In this document: positions 43,330 through 45,606 of the stretch, in pieces
Numbering within the stretch: the stretch's first letter is position 1
Layout: the number at the start of each line of letters is the position of its first letter
DNA from: Reyranellaceae bacterium
GTDB lineage: Bacteria; Pseudomonadota; Alphaproteobacteria; Reyranellales; Reyranellaceae
Length of the DNA stretch: 45,606 nucleotides
Direction: 5' to 3'
NCBI GenBank assembly: GCA_022844045.1
Contig: JALHMM010000049.1
Coordinates: 1 to 45,606, forward strand
Notes under the pieces: model-generated
The model's input: only the letters and a program-made list of their open reading frames with translations
Database searches by the model: none
Told to the model about the DNA's origin: nothing
Translations under genes and position numbers: made by a program

Positions 43330-45441
43330 ATGCTGCCGATCATCGCGCGCGCTCTGGCCGTGCTGGCGTTGTTGGCGGCGTTCGCGGTGCCCGCGATGGC
43401 GCAGAGCGGCAAGAGCGCCGACGACGCCTCGCCGCGCGTGCGCCTGCTGCTGGATCTGCTTGCCGACCCCGAAGTGCGCACCTGGCTGGAGAAGCGCGCG
43501 GCCGACAAGCCCAAGCCGCCGCCACCAGCCGCCGACGCCAGCCTGTCGAGCGTGATGACCGACCAGCTTGGCCATGCCCGCGACCACATCAGGCGACTGG
43601 TGACAGCCGCGCCAGGTCTGCCGGCCGAGCTCGGCAAGGTGGCGGAGATCCTCCGCCTCGAGTTCGAGAAGCACGGGGTTCTGCCGCTGTTGCTGCTGAT
43701 CGGCACCTTCATCGCGCTGGGCTACGGTGCGGAGTGGTTGTTCTGGTGGCGCAGCAAGGGGCTGCGCGCCTGGATCACCGCCCTGCCGATGGACAGCGTC
43801 CGCGCGCGACTGGGTGCGATGCTGGCGCGGCTGGGATTCGGGCTGAGCTGGGTGGCGTCGTTCGGCGCCGGCAGCGTCGGCGCCTTCCTCGCCTTCGAAT
43901 GGCCGCCGCTGCTGCGCGAGATCGTGCTCGGCTACCTGATGGCGTTTCTGATCACGCGCATCGCCGTCGTCACGGGACGCTTCTTGCTCGCGCCGGGCGC
44001 CGAGCGGTTCCGCATCCTGCCGATGGACACGCCGACGGCGGCGTTCTGGCACCGCCGCCTGATCGTGTTCGTCGGCTGGACGGCGTTCGTCGCCGTCACG
44101 CTATCGCTGCTCAAGACCCTGGGCTTGTCGTCGGAGGCGCGCCGGCTGATCGGCGCCGTCACCGCCCTGGTCCACGTGGCGATCGCGCTGGAGGCGATCT
44201 GGCGCCGCCCTGGAGGCGATCCGGCGCACCACAGGCGCCACGCGGTCGTCACCTGGGGCCTGACCTTCTTCGTCGTCGCGCTGTGGGTCCTGCGGGTGGG
44301 CGACGCCATGCCGGTATTCCGCACCTTGCTGCTGCTGGTGTTAACGCCCCTGGTCATGCGCGGCGTCAGCCACGCCGTGGTGCACCTGCTCCGCCCGGCC
44401 GGCACGGAACGCGCCACCGGCGAGATTCCCGGCGTCGCGGCCGTCGTGCTGGAACGCGGCCTGCGCGTGCTGATCGTGATCGGCGCCGTGGCGCTTCTGG
44501 CGCGGTCCTGGGGCGTCAGCATGGACGATTTCACCACCGGCCACTCGACCTGGACGCGCCTGGTGCACGGCCTCGTCAACGCTGTCGTCATCGCGCTGGT
44601 CGCCGACCTGCTCTGGCACGTGCTGCGCGCCATCATCGACCGCCGGCTGGCGGAGTCGCGGATCGTCGGCGACGCGCTGGATGAAGAGGAGCAGCGCCGG
44701 CGCGCGCGGCTCAACACGCTGCTGCCGATCTTCCGCAACATCCTCGGCATCCTGGTCTTCGCCGTGGCGATCATGATGGCGCTGTCGGCGCTGGGCGTGG
44801 AGATCGGCCCGCTGATCGCCGGCGCCGGCGTCGTCGGCGTGGCGCTGGGCTTCGGCGCGCAGACGCTGGTGCGCGACATCATCAGCGGCATGTTCTTCCT
44901 GCTCGACGACGCCTTCCGCATCGGCGAGTACATCCAGGCCGGCACCTACAAGGGCACCGTCGAATCCTTCAGCCTGCGCTCGATCAAGCTGCGCCACCAC
45001 AGGGGCACGCTCTACACCGTGCCCTTCGGCGTGCTGGGCGCCGTGCAGAACGGCAGCCGGGACTGGGTGATCGACAAGATGACGATCGGCATCACCTACG
45101 ACAGCGACATCGACGCGGCGAAGAAGATCATCAAGCGCATCGGCAAGGAGCTGGCGGAGATTCCCGACTTCAAGCCGCACATCCTGCAGCCGCTGAAGAT
45201 GCAGGGCGTCGAGAAGTTCAGCGATTCGGCAATCGAGATCCGGCTCAAGATGATGACCAAGCCCGGCGAGCAGTTCTCCATCCGCCGCCGGGCATACGCC
45301 ATGATCAAGAAGGCGTTCGATGAAGCCGGCATCAAGTTCGCGCGACCGATGGCGATGCTCGCCGAAGGCGCCGGCACGGACCCGGCCGCGGCGGCGGTCG
45401 CGCGCCAGGCTGTGGCGGCGACGGCCGCTCCGGCGACATAG
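43330..45441 (+). CDS. MscS-family mechanosensitive ion channel
   Basis: 703 residues. A signal peptide (1-24, ending AMAQ) and a short periplasmic region precede about ten membrane helices. The MscS core begins near 465: the pore helix IAGAGVVGVALGFGAQTLVRDIISG (497-520) with its Gly/Ala pattern, then the beta domain DDAFRIGEYIQAGTYKGTVESFSLRSIKLR and the VPFG segment. It is a large MscS relative of the YbdG/MscM style that relieves osmotic stress. AGGGGTG lies seven bases upstream of the ATG. It follows the hybrid kinase by 71 bases on the same strand and may be cotranscribed. Confidence 0.92.
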   Translation: MLPIIARALAVLALLAAFAVPAMAQSGKSADDASPRVRLLLDLLADPEVRTWLEKRAADKPKPPPPAADASLSSVMTDQLGHARDHIRRLVTAAPGLPAELGKVAEILRLEFEKHGVLPLLLLIGTFIALGYGAEWLFWWRSKGLRAWITALPMDSVRARLGAMLARLGFGLSWVASFGAGSVGAFLAFEWPPLLREIVLGYLMAFLITRIAVVTGRFLLAPGAERFRILPMDTPTAAFWHRRLIVFVGWTAFVAVTLSLLKTLGLSSEARRLIGAVTALVHVAIALEAIWRRPGGDPAHHRRHAVVTWGLTFFVVALWVLRVGDAMPVFRTLLLLVLTPLVMRGVSHAVVHLLRPAGTERATGEIPGVAAVVLERGLRVLIVIGAVALLARSWGVSMDDFTTGHSTWTRLVHGLVNAVVIALVADLLWHVLRAIIDRRLAESRIVGDALDEEEQRRRARLNTLLPIFRNILGILVFAVAIMMALSALGVEIGPLIAGAGVVGVALGFGAQTLVRDIISGMFFLLDDAFRIGEYIQAGTYKGTVESFSLRSIKLRHHRGTLYTVPFGVLGAVQNGSRDWVIDKMTIGITYDSDIDAAKKIIKRIGKELAEIPDFKPHILQPLKMQGVEKFSDSAIEIRLKMMTKPGEQFSIRRRAYAMIKKAFDEAGIKFARPMAMLAEGAGTDPAAAAVARQAVAATAAPAT

Positions 45442-45474
45442 CTCTCCACCCCCCTCTTCCCGCAGGCGGCAGGG

Positions 45475-45606
45475 CGATCGCATATGGATTGTTGGCTGTC
45501 TTCGGGCCGCGCCGCTCCAGCGGCGCTCATGATGCGTCGCTGGAGCGACGTGGCCCGAAAACAGTGAAAACCGCCGCCCGGTCGGGGCGCGCCACTCCAG
45601 TGGCGC
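45475..45606 (+). repeat. Palindromic repeat, family B copy 3 (cut by window edge)
   Basis: GGCGATCGCATATGGATTGT at the left matches the terminus of the element at 4714, and the following stem arms (CGCCGCTCCAGCGGCG / CGTCGCTGGAGCGACG, then CGCGCCACTCCAGTGGCGC) follow the same order with a few substitutions. The right part lies outside the window. Confidence 0.82.

Overview
The window is GC-rich, gene-dense chromosomal DNA of an alphaproteobacterium. A Rhodospirillales/Reyranella-type organism is my guess from protein style (Bug-type binding protein, system I cytochrome c maturation, many hybrid histidine kinases); no rRNA marker is present to confirm it. I see no phage, insertion sequence, CRISPR array, tRNA or rRNA.

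Layout. 1-1408 (minus): dnaN followed by the 5' end of recF. 1615-9537 (plus): a complete cytochrome c maturation cluster ccmABCDEFGHI, whose gene junctions A/B, E/F and G/H are occupied by palindromic repeat elements; one of them runs into the reading frame of ccmH. 9631-18337: mixed metabolism, namely a Bug-type solute-binding protein, a PPOX flavoprotein, a three-His-box desaturase, a MetX-like hydrolase, a GntR/HutC regulator divergent from a leuCD-type pair, and a DsbA-fold isomerase plus SDR divergent from an HxlR regulator. 18420-18830 is a decayed coxM-type pseudogene. 19195-23219: two adjacent sensor kinases (Cache-GAF-kinase-receiver, then receiver-kinase). 23509-28917: amidase, an uncharacterised small-protein/HTH pair, ribA, and an AAA ATPase with a DUF4143-type end behind an AT-rich promoter island. 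28922-35317: hydrolase, OmpR-type regulator, a DUF1272 pseudogene with one amber codon, a 56-residue orphan peptide, MATE exporter, methyltransferase, secreted protein, CPBP protease. 35445-45441: AlkX/YcaQ-type glycosylase, ParD-like orphan antitoxin, acetyl-CoA synthetase, a divergent response regulator/tripartite hybrid kinase pair, and an MscS-family channel.

How the genes work together. CcmABCD export and load heme onto CcmE, CcmF/H/I ligate it to apocytochrome, and CcmG keeps the CXXCH thiols reduced, so the organism makes c-type cytochromes. Four sensor or regulator units indicate extensive signalling. The regulator/kinase pair at 38935-43258 shares an intergenic region carrying four GCGATAC repeats that are plausible binding sites for the regulator.

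I found no clearly new multi-gene system. The most interesting signals are the repeat elements built into the ccm operon, including the ambiguous start of ccmH, the GCGATAC array, the small-protein/HTH pair at 24965-25706, and two recent-looking gene deaths.
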